From Colwellia sp. 1_MG-2023 (GTDB lineage: Bacteria; Pseudomonadota; Gammaproteobacteria; Enterobacterales; Alteromonadaceae), in assembly GCF_030546755.1 (NCBI RefSeq), contig NZ_JAUOPE010000005.1:156411-220410 (forward strand): DNA of 64,000 bases. Direction: 5' to 3'. A model generated the notes under the pieces. The model saw nothing but the letters and a program-made list of their open reading frames with translations, had not been told where the DNA came from and did no database searches. This document shows, piece by piece, positions 43,679-54,216 of the stretch (position 1 is its first letter; every line of letters starts with the position of its first letter). Position numbers and translations under genes: made by a program.

Positions 43679-46036
43679 ATGTCTGAAGAATTAGCTGAAG
43701 TAACCCAAGTTGCTGAAATTCCTGTTTTAGCTTTGCGTGATGTGGTTGTTTATCCACAAATGGTGATCCCATTGTTTGTTGGACGAGAGAAATCTATTCG
43801 CTGTTTAGATATAGCGATGGAAAGTGATAAACAAGTCTTTTTAGTGGCGCAAAAAGATGCTGCTATTGATGATCCTACCGACGACGATGTATATCGAACT
43901 GGTACTGTCGCCACTATTTTGCAAATGTTAAAACTTCCTGACGGTACCGTGAAAGTATTGGTAGAAGGGGTACGTCGTGCTGAAATCACTGCTTTTATTG
44001 AAACCGAAGAATATTTTACTGCCGCGATCGATTATTTAGCACTTGAAACTGCTGATGTTGAGCATATAGAAATCTTAGTTCGCTCAGCCATTTCACAGTT
44101 TGAAGGTTACGTTAAACTCAATAAAAAAATTCCACCAGAAGTATTAACCTCGTTATCTGGTATTGAAGATCCTGAACAGCTTGCAGATACCATGGCTGCT
44201 CATATGCCATTAAAATTGGCTGAGAAGCAAAAAGTTTTAGAAATAAAAAATGTTGCTGAACGTTTAGAACATTTAATGGCATTAATGGAAGGTGAAATCG
44301 ACTTATTACAAGTTGAGAAAAAAATTCGTACTCGCGTTAAAAAGCAAATGGAAAAAAGCCAACGTGAGTATTATTTGAATGAGCAAATGAAGGCCATTCA
44401 AAAAGAGCTAGGCGACGATGAGGAAGGCGCTAATGAAGCTGAGCAAATTGAGAAGCAAATTGATGAAGCTCAAATGCCAAAAGAGGCGAAAGAAAAAACC
44501 TTAGCCGAATTAAAAAAATTAAAAATGATGTCACCCATGTCAGCCGAAGCAACGGTCGTCCGCTCGTATATTGACTGGATGATAAGTGTTCCTTGGAAGA
44601 AGCGTAGTAAATTAAAGCGTAATTTAAAACTTGCTGAAGAAGTGTTAGAAACAGATCATTACGGTTTAGAAAAAGTCAAAGAACGTATTCTAGAATATTT
44701 GGCCGTACAACAACGCGTTTCACAATTAAAAGGACCAATACTTTGTTTAGTGGGGCCTCCAGGTGTGGGTAAAACCTCTTTAGGGCAATCAATTGCTAAA
44801 TCTACTGGCCGTAAATATGTACGTATGGCATTGGGTGGTGTTAGAGATGAAGCTGAAATCAGAGGGCATCGCCGTACATATATTGGCTCACTACCAGGCA
44901 AGTTAATTCAAAAAATCGCGAAAGCTGGCGTGAAAAACCCATTATTTTTATTGGATGAAATTGATAAAATGGCCTCTGATATGCGTGGTGATCCGGCTTC
45001 AGCTTTGCTTGAGGTGTTAGATCCTGAGCAAAACAGCAGTTTTAACGACCATTACTTGGAAGTGGATTATGACTTATCAGATGTGATGTTTGTCGCCACT
45101 TCAAATAGCATGGATATACCTGGTCCATTATTAGATCGAATGGAAGTGATTCGCTTATCGGGTTATACCGAGGACGAAAAACTTAATATTGCTAAGCGTC
45201 ATTTACTGACTAAGCAAATTGAACGTAATGGCTTAAAAGCCAAAGAAATTGAGATTGAAGACAGTGCCATTATTGGCATTATTCGATACTACACACGAGA
45301 AGCTGGTGTTCGTAGCTTAGAGCGTGAGGTTTCAAAATTATGCCGTAAAGCGGTTAAGGCAATATTACTTGATAAGTCATTGAAAAAAATTACTATTAAT
45401 CAAGATAATTTATCTGAATATCTTGGTGTGCAACGTTTTGATTACGGTAAAGCGGATGATGAAAATAGAGTAGGTTTAGTGACCGGTTTAGCATGGACCT
45501 CAGTAGGTGGCGAGCTTTTAACGATAGAAACTGCTTCAGTGCCGGGTAAAGGTAAGCTTTCTTACACAGGTTCACTAGGTGATGTTATGCAAGAGTCTAT
45601 TCAAGCGGCTATGACGGTTGTGAGAAGTCGAACAGAGGCATTACGCATTAATGATGATTTCTATGAAAAACGTGATATTCATGTTCACGTTCCTGAAGGT
45701 GCAACACCAAAAGACGGTCCAAGTGCAGGTATTGGCATGTGTACCGCGCTCGTTTCAAGCTTAACAGGTAATCCAGTTAAAGCGGATGTAGCAATGACAG
45801 GAGAAATAACATTACGTGGTGAGGTATTACCGATAGGCGGATTAAAAGAAAAATTACTGGCGGCACATCGTGGTGGTATCAAAACAGTTGTTATTCCAAA
45901 AGATAATGAACGTGATTTAAAAGAAATTCCTGATAATGTGAAAGCTGATTTAGCAATTTATCCGGTAAAATGGATTGAAGAGGTCTTGGAAATCGCTCTT
46001 GAAAATCCAGTGGAAAAATTTAAATTGGCCGATTAA
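43679..46036 (+). CDS. lon: Lon protease
   Basis: 785-residue ATP-dependent protease for damaged and regulatory proteins. N-terminal LON domain (IPVLALRDVVVYPQMVIPLF), coiled-coil, AAA+ module with Walker A GPPGVGKTS, and protease domain with the Ser-Lys dyad S682 (KDGPSAGI) and K725 (GGLKEK), the same 43-residue spacing as E. coli. Own promoter region after the clpX terminator. Confidence 0.98.
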   Translation: MSEELAEVTQVAEIPVLALRDVVVYPQMVIPLFVGREKSIRCLDIAMESDKQVFLVAQKDAAIDDPTDDDVYRTGTVATILQMLKLPDGTVKVLVEGVRRAEITAFIETEEYFTAAIDYLALETADVEHIEILVRSAISQFEGYVKLNKKIPPEVLTSLSGIEDPEQLADTMAAHMPLKLAEKQKVLEIKNVAERLEHLMALMEGEIDLLQVEKKIRTRVKKQMEKSQREYYLNEQMKAIQKELGDDEEGANEAEQIEKQIDEAQMPKEAKEKTLAELKKLKMMSPMSAEATVVRSYIDWMISVPWKKRSKLKRNLKLAEEVLETDHYGLEKVKERILEYLAVQQRVSQLKGPILCLVGPPGVGKTSLGQSIAKSTGRKYVRMALGGVRDEAEIRGHRRTYIGSLPGKLIQKIAKAGVKNPLFLLDEIDKMASDMRGDPASALLEVLDPEQNSSFNDHYLEVDYDLSDVMFVATSNSMDIPGPLLDRMEVIRLSGYTEDEKLNIAKRHLLTKQIERNGLKAKEIEIEDSAIIGIIRYYTREAGVRSLEREVSKLCRKAVKAILLDKSLKKITINQDNLSEYLGVQRFDYGKADDENRVGLVTGLAWTSVGGELLTIETASVPGKGKLSYTGSLGDVMQESIQAAMTVVRSRTEALRINDDFYEKRDIHVHVPEGATPKDGPSAGIGMCTALVSSLTGNPVKADVAMTGEITLRGEVLPIGGLKEKLLAAHRGGIKTVVIPKDNERDLKEIPDNVKADLAIYPVKWIEEVLEIALENPVEKFKLAD

Positions 46037-46155
46037 CTACTGAAATTCGCTGTTTTTTTGTTTAAAAACACAAAAAAAATGAAAAAAATGATAAAAAAAT
46101 GCAATTAGGGCTTTTCAAACGCTGAAACTATGGTAAGTTAATGAAGCTTAAAGCC

Positions 46156-46184
46156 CTAGACCCCAATGTAGATAAGGGGTCTAG
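46156..46184. other. Stem-loop in the lon-hupB gap
   Basis: CTAGACCCC and GGGGTCTAG form a 9-bp stem with an 11-nt loop. It lacks a T tract on the plus strand (an A run follows), so it is a weak terminator for lon at best. The surrounding 46037-46325 is A/T-rich and otherwise empty apart from the hupB leader. Confidence 0.45.
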
Positions 46185-46325
46185 TTAAGATAAAAAAAAT
46201 TGTCTGTTTTTAAATTTCTTTAACTCAGTGCTTGATGTTCAAAAAGAAGCTTGATATAAAAGTTTCTGCAGGACGCTAAAAACAGAAGATAGCGCTGAAT
46301 AATAACAATTGAAGGGGAATACACT

Positions 46326-46598
46326 GTGAATAAATCTCAATTAATCGAGAAAATTGCTGCGGGTGCTGACATTTCTAAAGCTGCGGCTGGTCGTGCATTA
46401 GATTCATTTATTGAAGCGGTTACAGAAGAGTTAAAAAGTGGCGAGCAAGTTGCTTTAGTTGGTTTTGGTACTTTTTCAGTACGTGACCGTGCAGCACGCA
46501 CTGGTCGTAATCCACAAACTGGTGCAACTATCCAGATTGCTGCTGCTAAAATACCATCATTCAAAGCTGGTAAAGCTTTAAAAGATGCATGTAACTAA
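46326..46598 (+). CDS. hupB: Nucleoid protein HU-beta
   Basis: 90 residues from a GTG start with GAAGGGGA upstream. Dimer helices ([20 protein letters not shown]), signature [21 protein letters not shown] and DNA-arm residues match HU. It follows lon as in E. coli and is ended by a UUCG-loop terminator. Confidence 0.97.
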   Translation: MNKSQLIEKIAAGADISKAAAGRALDSFIEAVTEELKSGEQVALVGFGTFSVRDRAARTGRNPQTGATIQIAAAKIPSFKAGKALKDACN

Positions 46599-46622
46599 TC
46601 ACAGTTGCTTTTAAGTATTTTT

Positions 46623-46648
46623 AAGACCACCTTCGGGTGGTCTTTTTA
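46623..46648 (+). terminator. Terminator after hupB
   Basis: AAGACCACC-TTCG-GGTGGTCTT stem with a stable TTCG tetraloop, then T-run. Confidence 0.94.
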
Positions 46649-46803
46649 TTTGAAAATTAAAATTTTACTTGTTGTCGATAATTAAAATAACGAGTTTTTT
46701 ACGATTATTGTAATCTGTTACTTCAAGGTCGGCAGCACATCTGATAAGATCGCGCGCAATAAAAAATACTTTCGTTAAACACACCTAGTGTAAAGAGAAA
46801 AAG

Positions 46804-48711
46804 ATGTTAGAAAAGATAAGAGAAAACTCTCAGGGGTTAGCGGCAAAAATTATACTTGGTTTAGTGATTTTAACATTCGCACTTGCTGGTATAGGTAGTT
46901 ATACAAATAGCGTAGATACATCAGTTGCTGAAGTGAATGGTGAAAAAATCACGCAAGCTGATTTTGAAAAAGCTTACCAAAATCAACGCAACAGAATGGC
47001 ACAACAGTATGGCGATATGTTTGAAACTTTATCAAGCGATGCAAACTATATGGCCAACTTTCGTAAAAGTGTGGTTGATAGCCTGATTAACCAAACCTTA
47101 GTTGATCAAGCTTCAGCAAACATGTCAATTCGCGTTTCTGATGATCGAATTAAAAAAACAATTCTCGAAATGCCTGAATTTCAAGTAGAAGGGGTTTTTG
47201 ATAATAACCGTTACTTAGCATTAATCAATCAAGCTGGGTTTTATCAATCTTCAGATTTTCGTGATTATTTACGTGTTGAAATGACGCGTCGCCAACTAAC
47301 ACAAGGCTTAGTTGCTAGTGAATTTAGTTTACCTTATCAAGAAGCTCAATTAACGGCGTTGCAAAGCCAAAAGCGTGATATTCGCTTTGCGAGCATTTCT
47401 GCTAAACAGTTTGAGCAAGGTATCGAAATTTCTGATAAAGACATTAATGATTATTATCTTGCTAATCAAACACGTTTTGAGAATCAAGAAAAAGTAAAAG
47501 TAGATTACATTGCGATTGATGTGAATGATATTGCTCAAACTATCAATGTTTCTGACGAAGATATCAGCACTTATTATCAAGAAAATATGGCTAACTACCG
47601 TAAAGAAGTGCAACGTAGAATTTCGCATATTTTAATAGAAATCTCAGATGATGAATCTGCAGCTGAAGCACAAATCAAATCAATTCAAGACAAGCTTGCG
47701 AATGGCGATGACTTTGCTCAAATAGCTCAAGAATTATCTGCCGATACTTTTAGTGGTGAAAATGGCGGTGATTTAGACTGGTTTGAAGCGGGAATTTTTG
47801 GTGATGAGTTTGATACAGCCGTTGTAGCTTTGAATCAAGTCGGTGAAGTTAGCAATGTTGTTAAATCTGATGCTGGTTTACATTTAATTAAATTAACTGA
47901 TTATCAAGCGGAAGAAATACAAGCATTAGCGGATATTAAAGATGAAGTTACTGAAGCAGTAAGTAAGCAAAAAGCTCAAGATAGATTTTTTGAATTACAA
48001 CAAACGGCTGCACAATTAAGTTTTGAAATTCCAGATAGCTTAGAAGACGCAGCAAGTGCAACCGGCGTTGAAGTTTCTACTTCAGCATGGTTATCTCGTT
48101 TTGGTAATGCAGCGCCATTTGATAATGCTAAACTAATTGATGCCGCATTTTCAGACATGATCATTCAAGAGCAATTAAATTCTGATATTATTGAAGTAAC
48201 TGACAGTTTAGCCGTTGTGTTGAGATTAAATGAATATCAAGCAGCACAAGTTAAGCCATTAGCTGAAGTTTCAGAAGAAATAAAAACCATATTAATTGCT
48301 CAAAAAGCGAGTGAAAAAGCGCAAACAATTGCAGATGAGTTATTAACGTCATTTAAAGCGGGTAGCGATATTTCAGAACAGTTAACGGCTCATGGTGCTA
48401 GTTTTATTGTTAAAGCTGATGTTGCGCGATTCGGTAGCGATGTGGATGCAAGTATTACTCGAGAAGTGTTTAAATTACCACACCCAGCTGAGGGGGCTAT
48501 TTCAGCAACAACAGTCAATTTATCAAACGGCGACTTGGCAATTGTTGAAGTTCAAGCGGTTAAAGCTGGTGAAAGTAGCTCACAAGCAAATTTTGCTGAA
48601 CAATATACTCAGCAATTAGCGCAATCAGGCTATCAAAGTTATGTTGAAGCTTTACGAGACGAAGCAAAAATAACGCAGCGTAGTGTTGTTGATACAACAA
48701 GTCAGTACTAA
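46804..48711 (+). CDS. ppiD: Periplasmic chaperone / foldase PpiD
   Basis: 635 residues. Single N-terminal membrane anchor (AAKIILGLVILTFALAGIGSY), SurA-like N domain, parvulin-type domain at about 265-360 (RISHILIEISDDES, GGDLDWFEAG), and a long C-terminal chaperone part. It is anchored in the inner membrane and assists proteins leaving the Sec translocon. Standard neighbour of hupB. Confidence 0.96.
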   Translation: MLEKIRENSQGLAAKIILGLVILTFALAGIGSYTNSVDTSVAEVNGEKITQADFEKAYQNQRNRMAQQYGDMFETLSSDANYMANFRKSVVDSLINQTLVDQASANMSIRVSDDRIKKTILEMPEFQVEGVFDNNRYLALINQAGFYQSSDFRDYLRVEMTRRQLTQGLVASEFSLPYQEAQLTALQSQKRDIRFASISAKQFEQGIEISDKDINDYYLANQTRFENQEKVKVDYIAIDVNDIAQTINVSDEDISTYYQENMANYRKEVQRRISHILIEISDDESAAEAQIKSIQDKLANGDDFAQIAQELSADTFSGENGGDLDWFEAGIFGDEFDTAVVALNQVGEVSNVVKSDAGLHLIKLTDYQAEEIQALADIKDEVTEAVSKQKAQDRFFELQQTAAQLSFEIPDSLEDAASATGVEVSTSAWLSRFGNAAPFDNAKLIDAAFSDMIIQEQLNSDIIEVTDSLAVVLRLNEYQAAQVKPLAEVSEEIKTILIAQKASEKAQTIADELLTSFKAGSDISEQLTAHGASFIVKADVARFGSDVDASITREVFKLPHPAEGAISATTVNLSNGDLAIVEVQAVKAGESSSQANFAEQYTQQLAQSGYQSYVEALRDEAKITQRSVVDTTSQY

Positions 48712-48733
48712 TTGGCGTTACTTGATTGATTAT

Positions 48734-48761
48734 TAAAGGCACCTTTTGGTGCCTTTTTTGT
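48734..48761 (+). terminator. Terminator after ppiD
   Basis: AAAGGCACC-TTTT-GGTGCCTTT stem followed by T. Confidence 0.92.
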
Positions 48762-48808
48762 TTGTTGTTTTTCTTAATTTTTAAATGATTTCATAGAGTT
48801 AGACGATT

Positions 48809-48838
48809 AGGGCGGGTTGATCTTGCGAGGTTAAATTA
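48809..48838. repeat. Degenerate partial copy of the 57-kb MITE end
   Basis: GGTTGATCTTGCGAGGTTAA within this stretch matches the left end of the element at 57041-57264 (TGTTGATCTTTCGCGGTTAA) with a few differences, including the preceding TTAGGG. No matching right end is seen before sapF, so only a fragment remains. Confidence 0.5.
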
Positions 48839-48894
48839 AGCTGATAACCCAAAAGGGCAGTTTTCTATTAAGTTTTACAATAGAAGCTGGAGGA

Positions 48895-49677
48895 TTAGTT
48901 GTTAGGAAGCTTGAAATGCTGATTCATAATAAGCTTTTTAGTGTATTTATGTTGAGGATTCTTTAATAATTGTTGGGTATCACCCACTTCCAATACGCGC
49001 CCCTTACACAGCACCATCATTTTATCACTGAAATGTCTAACAATACCTAAATTATGAGAAATCAAAATATAGGCTAAGCCCATTTGTTGTTGAAGATCGA
49101 GTAATAGGTTAATCATTTGCGATCGTAAAGAGGGATCTAAAGCTGCAAGTGCTTCATCTAAAATAATAACTTGAGGCTTTAAGATAATCGCTCGGGCAAG
49201 AGAAATTCGTTGTTTTTGCCCGCCTGAAAACATATGAGGATAGAAACTCATATGCTCACCTAGAAGACCCACTTTTTGTAATGTTTCTTGAATTAACTTA
49301 TTACGTTCAAGTTCAGTTAAATCGGTATTTAACCGTAAAGGTTCATCAAGTAATTGTTGAATGGTTAAACTAGGGTTTAACGTAGTGCCAGAGTCTTGGA
49401 ATATCATTCTAATATGCTGACAACGTTGTTTAAAATTACCATGCTGTAGCATCTGCCCATTCAGCTTGATGTTGCCCGTCGTCGGTTTTTCAGCCCCTAC
49501 GAGTAATTTAGCTAAGGTCGACTTGCCTGAAGCCGTTTCACCGACAATCGCTAATGTTTTATAGGCTTGTATATCAAAAGATAAAGGTTCAAGTGCAGGT
49601 ATTGATTTTCGGTTGAACCAAAAGCCATTGAGTTTATATGATTTACTTAAATTACTGACTTGTAATAATGAAGTCAT
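48895..49677 (-). CDS. sapF: Sap ABC transporter ATP-binding protein SapF
   Basis: 260 residues with Walker A GETASGKST (S/A variant of the usual GESGSGKS), signature FSGGQKQRISLARAI and Walker B VIILDEALAALD. One of two ATPases powering the SapBC permease for peptide or polyamine import and antimicrobial-peptide tolerance. Last gene of sapABCDF. Confidence 0.93.
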   Translation of the reverse strand: MTSLLQVSNLSKSYKLNGFWFNRKSIPALEPLSFDIQAYKTLAIVGETASGKSTLAKLLVGAEKPTTGNIKLNGQMLQHGNFKQRCQHIRMIFQDSGTTLNPSLTIQQLLDEPLRLNTDLTELERNKLIQETLQKVGLLGEHMSFYPHMFSGGQKQRISLARAIILKPQVIILDEALAALDPSLRSQMINLLLDLQQQMGLAYILISHNLGIVRHFSDKMMVLCKGRVLEVGDTQQLLKNPQHKYTKKLIMNQHFKLPNN

Positions 49678-49678
49678 G

Positions 49679-50668
49679 TTAATAACTTCCCTTTAACGAG
49701 TAATGGCAACTGACTTGGTGACCATGATAATTCTTAACTTTAGGTGCTTGAACACAGGCTTTTTGTGCCTTTGGACACCTTGGTCCTAATCGGCAACCAA
49801 TAGGTAAATGTTGTAAAATAGGTATACTTCCAGGCAAGGTCATTAATCTTGATTTCATCGGAATTTGCATATTCGCTTTTGGACTACTGTCGACTAAAGC
49901 ACGAGTGTAAGGGTGATAGGGTTTATTGAAAATATGTTGTGTTGTACCTGCTTCGACGAATTGTCCTGAGTACATAACCGTAATAGTATTTGTCCAATGG
50001 GTTACGTTTTCTAAATCATGACTGATCAACAAAATTGACATGTTTTTAAGTTGATTTAAACTCGCGAGAAGTCGAAATATTTGGTTTTGATTCGTGCTCT
50101 CCATCGCTGCTGTTGGTTCATCAGCAATCAATAGTATTGGTCTTTTCGCTAAGGCCATGGCAATCATGACGCGTTGACATAATGCTTCTGTTAATTGATG
50201 GGGGTAACTTTTGGTGCATACTTCGTGATGTTTAATACCAACTTTATGTAATAGATTAGCAGCTGCTAGTTTACGTTGTTGTTTTCTCTGCCAGAAATAA
50301 CCCGTTAGTTGTTCATCATCAACCGCTTCTTCAAGCTGAGCACCAATTGTGGTGGTAGGATCTAAACAGGCCATGGGCTCTTGAAATATCATGGCAACAT
50401 CTTTTGAAATAACCTTTTTTCTTTCATCGACCGATAAGCGCATTAAATCAATACCACGCCAATGAAATCGGTCGGCATCTACTTGCCATTTATCGTCTAA
50501 AACACCAACAATCGCTTGGGCTAATAACGATTTACCTGAGCCAGATTCGCCGACTAACCCTCGAACTTCGCCTTCTTTCATCGCTAAACTCACGCGATCA
50601 ACAGCTAATATGGGAGTAGTTGAAGTCAACAGTTTTATAGATAAGTTACGAATGTCGAGTATATTCAT
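49679..50668 (-). CDS. sapD: Sap ABC transporter ATP-binding protein SapD
   Basis: 329 residues: Walker A GESGSGKSL, Walker B LLIADEPTAAM and the C-terminal oligopeptide-type extension with Cys (CRLGPRCPKAQKAC) common to DppD/OppD proteins. The LTEALCQRVMIAMALAKRP signature departs from LSGGQ, as in SapD of E. coli. Adjacent to sapF (1 base gap) and overlapping the sapC stop by 1 base. Confidence 0.93.
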   Translation of the reverse strand: MNILDIRNLSIKLLTSTTPILAVDRVSLAMKEGEVRGLVGESGSGKSLLAQAIVGVLDDKWQVDADRFHWRGIDLMRLSVDERKKVISKDVAMIFQEPMACLDPTTTIGAQLEEAVDDEQLTGYFWQRKQQRKLAAANLLHKVGIKHHEVCTKSYPHQLTEALCQRVMIAMALAKRPILLIADEPTAAMESTNQNQIFRLLASLNQLKNMSILLISHDLENVTHWTNTITVMYSGQFVEAGTTQHIFNKPYHPYTRALVDSSPKANMQIPMKSRLMTLPGSIPILQHLPIGCRLGPRCPKAQKACVQAPKVKNYHGHQVSCHYSLKGSY

Positions 50669-51561
50669 TAACTTTCCTTACGGGCTTTGAGTGCGTGTCT
50701 CATACCTTCGCCAACTAAATTAGCAGCAACCACTGAAAATAAAATAGCTAAACCAGGTAGGTAAACGGTCCAAGGTGCGATATAAAATAAATCAATCCCA
50801 TTTGCTAACATCGCCCCCCATTCAGGCATAGGAATAGGTGCGCCTAATCCTAAAAAGCCTAACGTGGCAATGTCTAATATTGCCGCTGATTGAGCTAAAG
50901 TAGCCTGACTAATTAGTTTTTCAATAATGTTTGGGAAAATTGAGTAATGTAAAATTCTGATTGAATTTGCACCATCGAGGCGCGAGGCTAAGACGTAATC
51001 TTTATTAAACTCTTCTGCTACGGCATTTCGGGTGATATGAATAAACTGTGGAATTAAAACCATTACTATTGCCCACAGGGTGTTATTTAATCCAGGTCCT
51101 AAAATTGCGACGATAACAATAGCTAATAATAAGGACGGAATCGATAAAATCACGTCTAAAAAGTGATTCAAAAAACTAGATTTAACCCCTTTAGTCAACG
51201 CCGATAAAGAACCTATAACGACGCCTATCACTAATGAAATTAGCACTACAATAAAGCTTAAACCGAAAGTTAATGATGTACCGTGTATAAGGCGAGATAA
51301 CATATCGCGCCCTAGATTATCAGTGCCGAGTAAGTAACTGACGTCGCCATTGTCATCCCATGCTGGAGGTAGAAGCAAGCTATCTAGGTGATTTTCAACA
51401 GGAGAATAGGGGGAAATAAGCGATGAAAAAATCGCCAAAAAGCATAAAAATAGAAAACAACCAAAACCTATTTTCACTACAGGCGATTGACGAAAATGAA
51501 ACCATAGTTGCATTAATGGAGAAGGGAACTCTTCTTCTTGATAAATATTATTGCGGGCCAC
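50668..51561 (-). CDS. sapC: Sap ABC transporter permease SapC
   Basis: 297 residues from the GTG at 51561, favoured because GGGAGA lies 7 nt upstream; a TTG 18 bases further up is possible. Six membrane helices and the binding-protein-dependent permease loop (EEFNKDYVLASRLDGANSIRI) of the Opp/Dpp C type. It overlaps sapB's 3' end. Confidence 0.92.
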   Translation of the reverse strand: MARNNIYQEEEFPSPLMQLWFHFRQSPVVKIGFGCFLFLCFLAIFSSLISPYSPVENHLDSLLLPPAWDDNGDVSYLLGTDNLGRDMLSRLIHGTSLTFGLSFIVVLISLVIGVVIGSLSALTKGVKSSFLNHFLDVILSIPSLLLAIVIVAILGPGLNNTLWAIVMVLIPQFIHITRNAVAEEFNKDYVLASRLDGANSIRILHYSIFPNIIEKLISQATLAQSAAILDIATLGFLGLGAPIPMPEWGAMLANGIDLFYIAPWTVYLPGLAILFSVVAANLVGEGMRHALKARKES

Positions 51562-52579
51562 GATGTGTCTCCCGGGCAAGAGGGTTTAACGTTGCATAAA
51601 TAAAATCAGTCAATATATGAACGAGAAATATAAAACAAGACAACGCTAACAGCCCACCTTGGATTGCAGTGTAATCGCGCTGATAAATACTTTCAATTAA
51701 CCAACGGCCAATACCAGGCCAACTAAAGATCACTTCTGTCACCATGGCTAATGTTACTAAATTAGCAAATTGTAAACCAACGTCTCTAATAACATTCACT
51801 AAAGCATTTCTAATCGCATGGCGATAAATAATTTGTTGAAATGTTAAGCCTTTTGCCATAGCTGCTTTTATGTAATGGGTATCTAATACATTGAGCATAG
51901 AGGTTCTGGCTAACCGTATAAATATGGTGGCAGGTGCTAAAGCGACAACACAAGAAGGTAAAATAATATGACTACTGGCATTTTGAAATGCCTGCCATTT
52001 ATAAGGACTATCACTTAATAATATGTCTATAAACTGAATGCCTGTTACTTGTTTAATTTCGTACAGCAAACTTATTTGACCAGCAGAAGGTAACCAGCCT
52101 AATTGGATTGAAAAAATAAGAATGGTAAGTAATCCAAGCCAAAAAATAGGGATTGAATATCCAATCATGGCAAAAGATAAAATAAAATCATCCGCCTTTT
52201 TTCTATGGTTTATCGCGGCGATAAATCCGATAGGTATCCCGGTAACCATTGCAATGAACAGGGCCGTCATGGTTAATTCAATCGTGGCGGGTAAATGATT
52301 TAAAATTTCCCCATATATTGGTAATTGACTGGTCATTGAAACACCCCAATTACCTTCAAATAATTGATTTAAATAGATCCAATATTGCGTAATAAGAGAT
52401 TCATGTTTGCCATATTCTAAAGCAACTAATTCAATTCCTTCAGGCGTGGCATTTATTTGCCCTGAAATATTTATGATTTGTTCGCCAGGAAATAAAAAGC
52501 TTAAACTGAAAGATAAAATGCTTAATATCAGCATAGTAAATAAAAATAAATTAAGTCGTCGAAGCGTAAAAATCAACAT
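51548..52579 (-). CDS. sapB: Sap ABC transporter permease SapB
   Basis: 343 residues with an N-terminal helix, five further helices and the permease motif HYIKAAMAKGLTFQQIIYRHAIRNAL. Partner of SapC. It is separated from sapA by one base, indicating one transcript. Confidence 0.93.
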   Translation of the reverse strand: MLIFTLRRLNLFLFTMLILSILSFSLSFLFPGEQIINISGQINATPEGIELVALEYGKHESLITQYWIYLNQLFEGNWGVSMTSQLPIYGEILNHLPATIELTMTALFIAMVTGIPIGFIAAINHRKKADDFILSFAMIGYSIPIFWLGLLTILIFSIQLGWLPSAGQISLLYEIKQVTGIQFIDILLSDSPYKWQAFQNASSHIILPSCVVALAPATIFIRLARTSMLNVLDTHYIKAAMAKGLTFQQIIYRHAIRNALVNVIRDVGLQFANLVTLAMVTEVIFSWPGIGRWLIESIYQRDYTAIQGGLLALSCFIFLVHILTDFIYATLNPLARETHRGPQ

Positions 52580-52580
52580 A

Positions 52581-54206
52581 TTAGTTTTTACTCACTCCAT
52601 TAAAGTCGATACCACCAAAAGCATTTAATAATGGTCCTTTAATTTTTGTGGATCTTGCTTGGAATCGTTTTGAATGAGCAATAGGCAGTAATGGGAGCTC
52701 TTCTGCGACAATGTTTAATGCTTGGAAATAAAGCTGTTTACGTTCTTTTATATCGGTTGTCAGTAAGGCGCGGTGGATAATATCGTCATATTTTTCATTA
52801 CACCAAAGCGTTCTGTTATTGCCTGTTTCCGCTGACGCGCAACTTAATAATGGTTTGAAAAAATTATCGGGATCTGGATGATCAGCTGACCAACCAAGTA
52901 GAACCGCATGATGTTCCCCTAATGCGACTCGTCTTAAAAATTCTTGCCAGTTAAAACTGATGATATTAACTTGTATACCTATTTTTTGTAGATCTGCTTG
53001 AATGAGTTTTGCCATAGTAACGGCGTCTGGATTATAGGCACGTTGCACGGGCATAGCCCATAAATCTATTGAAAAACCATCGGGTAAACCTGCTTCTAGT
53101 AATAATTCTTTTGCTTTAACAATAGAATAATCTATCACTGGAATATTGCTATCGTAAGCCCAAGAAGATGGAGGTAATAGAGAAGTCGCCGCTTCAGCTT
53201 TCGCATCGCCAAAATATACCGTTTCTAAAATCGCTTGTCTGTCAATTGCATGTCCTACAGCTTGCCTGACAAGTTTATTATCAAAAGGGTATTTCGCGGT
53301 ATTAAAACCTAAATAGCCAATGTTAAATGCGGTGACATCATTTAGAGCCAATTTCGGGTTTTGAGTGATTTTTTCATGAGCAATCGGATAGGCCACAATG
53401 TCACACTCGCCGGCGAGTAATTTAGTGAGTCGGCCAGTATTGCTAGGAGTTATATCAAATACGAGTTGTTTTAACGTAGTGTTACTGCCCCAATACTGTT
53501 CATGAGGGTTGTAGCGAATAAAGGAACCACCTCTATACTCTTTCAATTTAAAAGGGCCTGTCCCTATGGGTTGAAAATCTATGTTTTCCATTTGATCTTG
53601 TTTAATCAACTGCTCTGCATATTCTTTCGATAAAATTATTGCGAAATCAGTCGCTAAATTTGCTAAAAAAGAGCTATCAGCTCTATTTAGGGTAAATCTG
53701 ATCGTGTAATCATTGATGCGTTCTACAGACTGAATAAGGTCAGAAAAGCCAACACTTTGAAAAAAAGGATATCTCCCCCCTGATACTTGATGATAAATAT
53801 GTTCTTCATCGAGTATTCTATTAAAACTAAATAAGACATCATCAGCGTTTAGCGGTCTAGTTGGCATGAAGTAATCGGTTTGATGAAAGTTGACATTTTT
53901 TCTTAAATAAAAGGTGATTTTTTTGTTGTCACGTGTAACATGCCAAGATTTTGCTAGAGAAGGGGAGATACTATTGTTTTTGGCATTAAAAGTAATGAGT
54001 TGATTGTATAACTGTTTAGAGGTTGCATCGATAGTAACGCCAGAAGTAACCAGCTGTGGATTAAAAGTTTCAGGCGCGCCTTCACTACAATAGATAATAC
54101 TATTGGCACTTAATGAAGCTTTGTTTTCAGAGTTACAGGCAAATAAGCACCAAGACATGGTAAAAAATAGCAGGCTTTGCAATTGCTTTGAAAAGTAACT
54201 CGCCAC
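52581..54206 (-). CDS. sapA: Sap peptide-binding lipoprotein SapA
   Basis: 541 residues from GTG 54206, chosen because AAGGA stands 7 nt upstream and the protein then opens directly with a lipoprotein signal (lipobox LFAC). A longer frame to 54245 would overlap pspF. Family-5 binding-protein features: FNPQLVTSGVTIDATSKQLYNQL, IGTGPFKLKEY, and HPDPDNFFKPLLSC. It presents peptides to SapBC. Confidence 0.92.
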   Translation of the reverse strand: MASYFSKQLQSLLFFTMSWCLFACNSENKASLSANSIIYCSEGAPETFNPQLVTSGVTIDATSKQLYNQLITFNAKNNSISPSLAKSWHVTRDNKKITFYLRKNVNFHQTDYFMPTRPLNADDVLFSFNRILDEEHIYHQVSGGRYPFFQSVGFSDLIQSVERINDYTIRFTLNRADSSFLANLATDFAIILSKEYAEQLIKQDQMENIDFQPIGTGPFKLKEYRGGSFIRYNPHEQYWGSNTTLKQLVFDITPSNTGRLTKLLAGECDIVAYPIAHEKITQNPKLALNDVTAFNIGYLGFNTAKYPFDNKLVRQAVGHAIDRQAILETVYFGDAKAEAATSLLPPSSWAYDSNIPVIDYSIVKAKELLLEAGLPDGFSIDLWAMPVQRAYNPDAVTMAKLIQADLQKIGIQVNIISFNWQEFLRRVALGEHHAVLLGWSADHPDPDNFFKPLLSCASAETGNNRTLWCNEKYDDIIHRALLTTDIKERKQLYFQALNIVAEELPLLPIAHSKRFQARSTKIKGPLLNAFGGIDFNGVSKN

Positions 54207-54216
54207 AGTAATATCC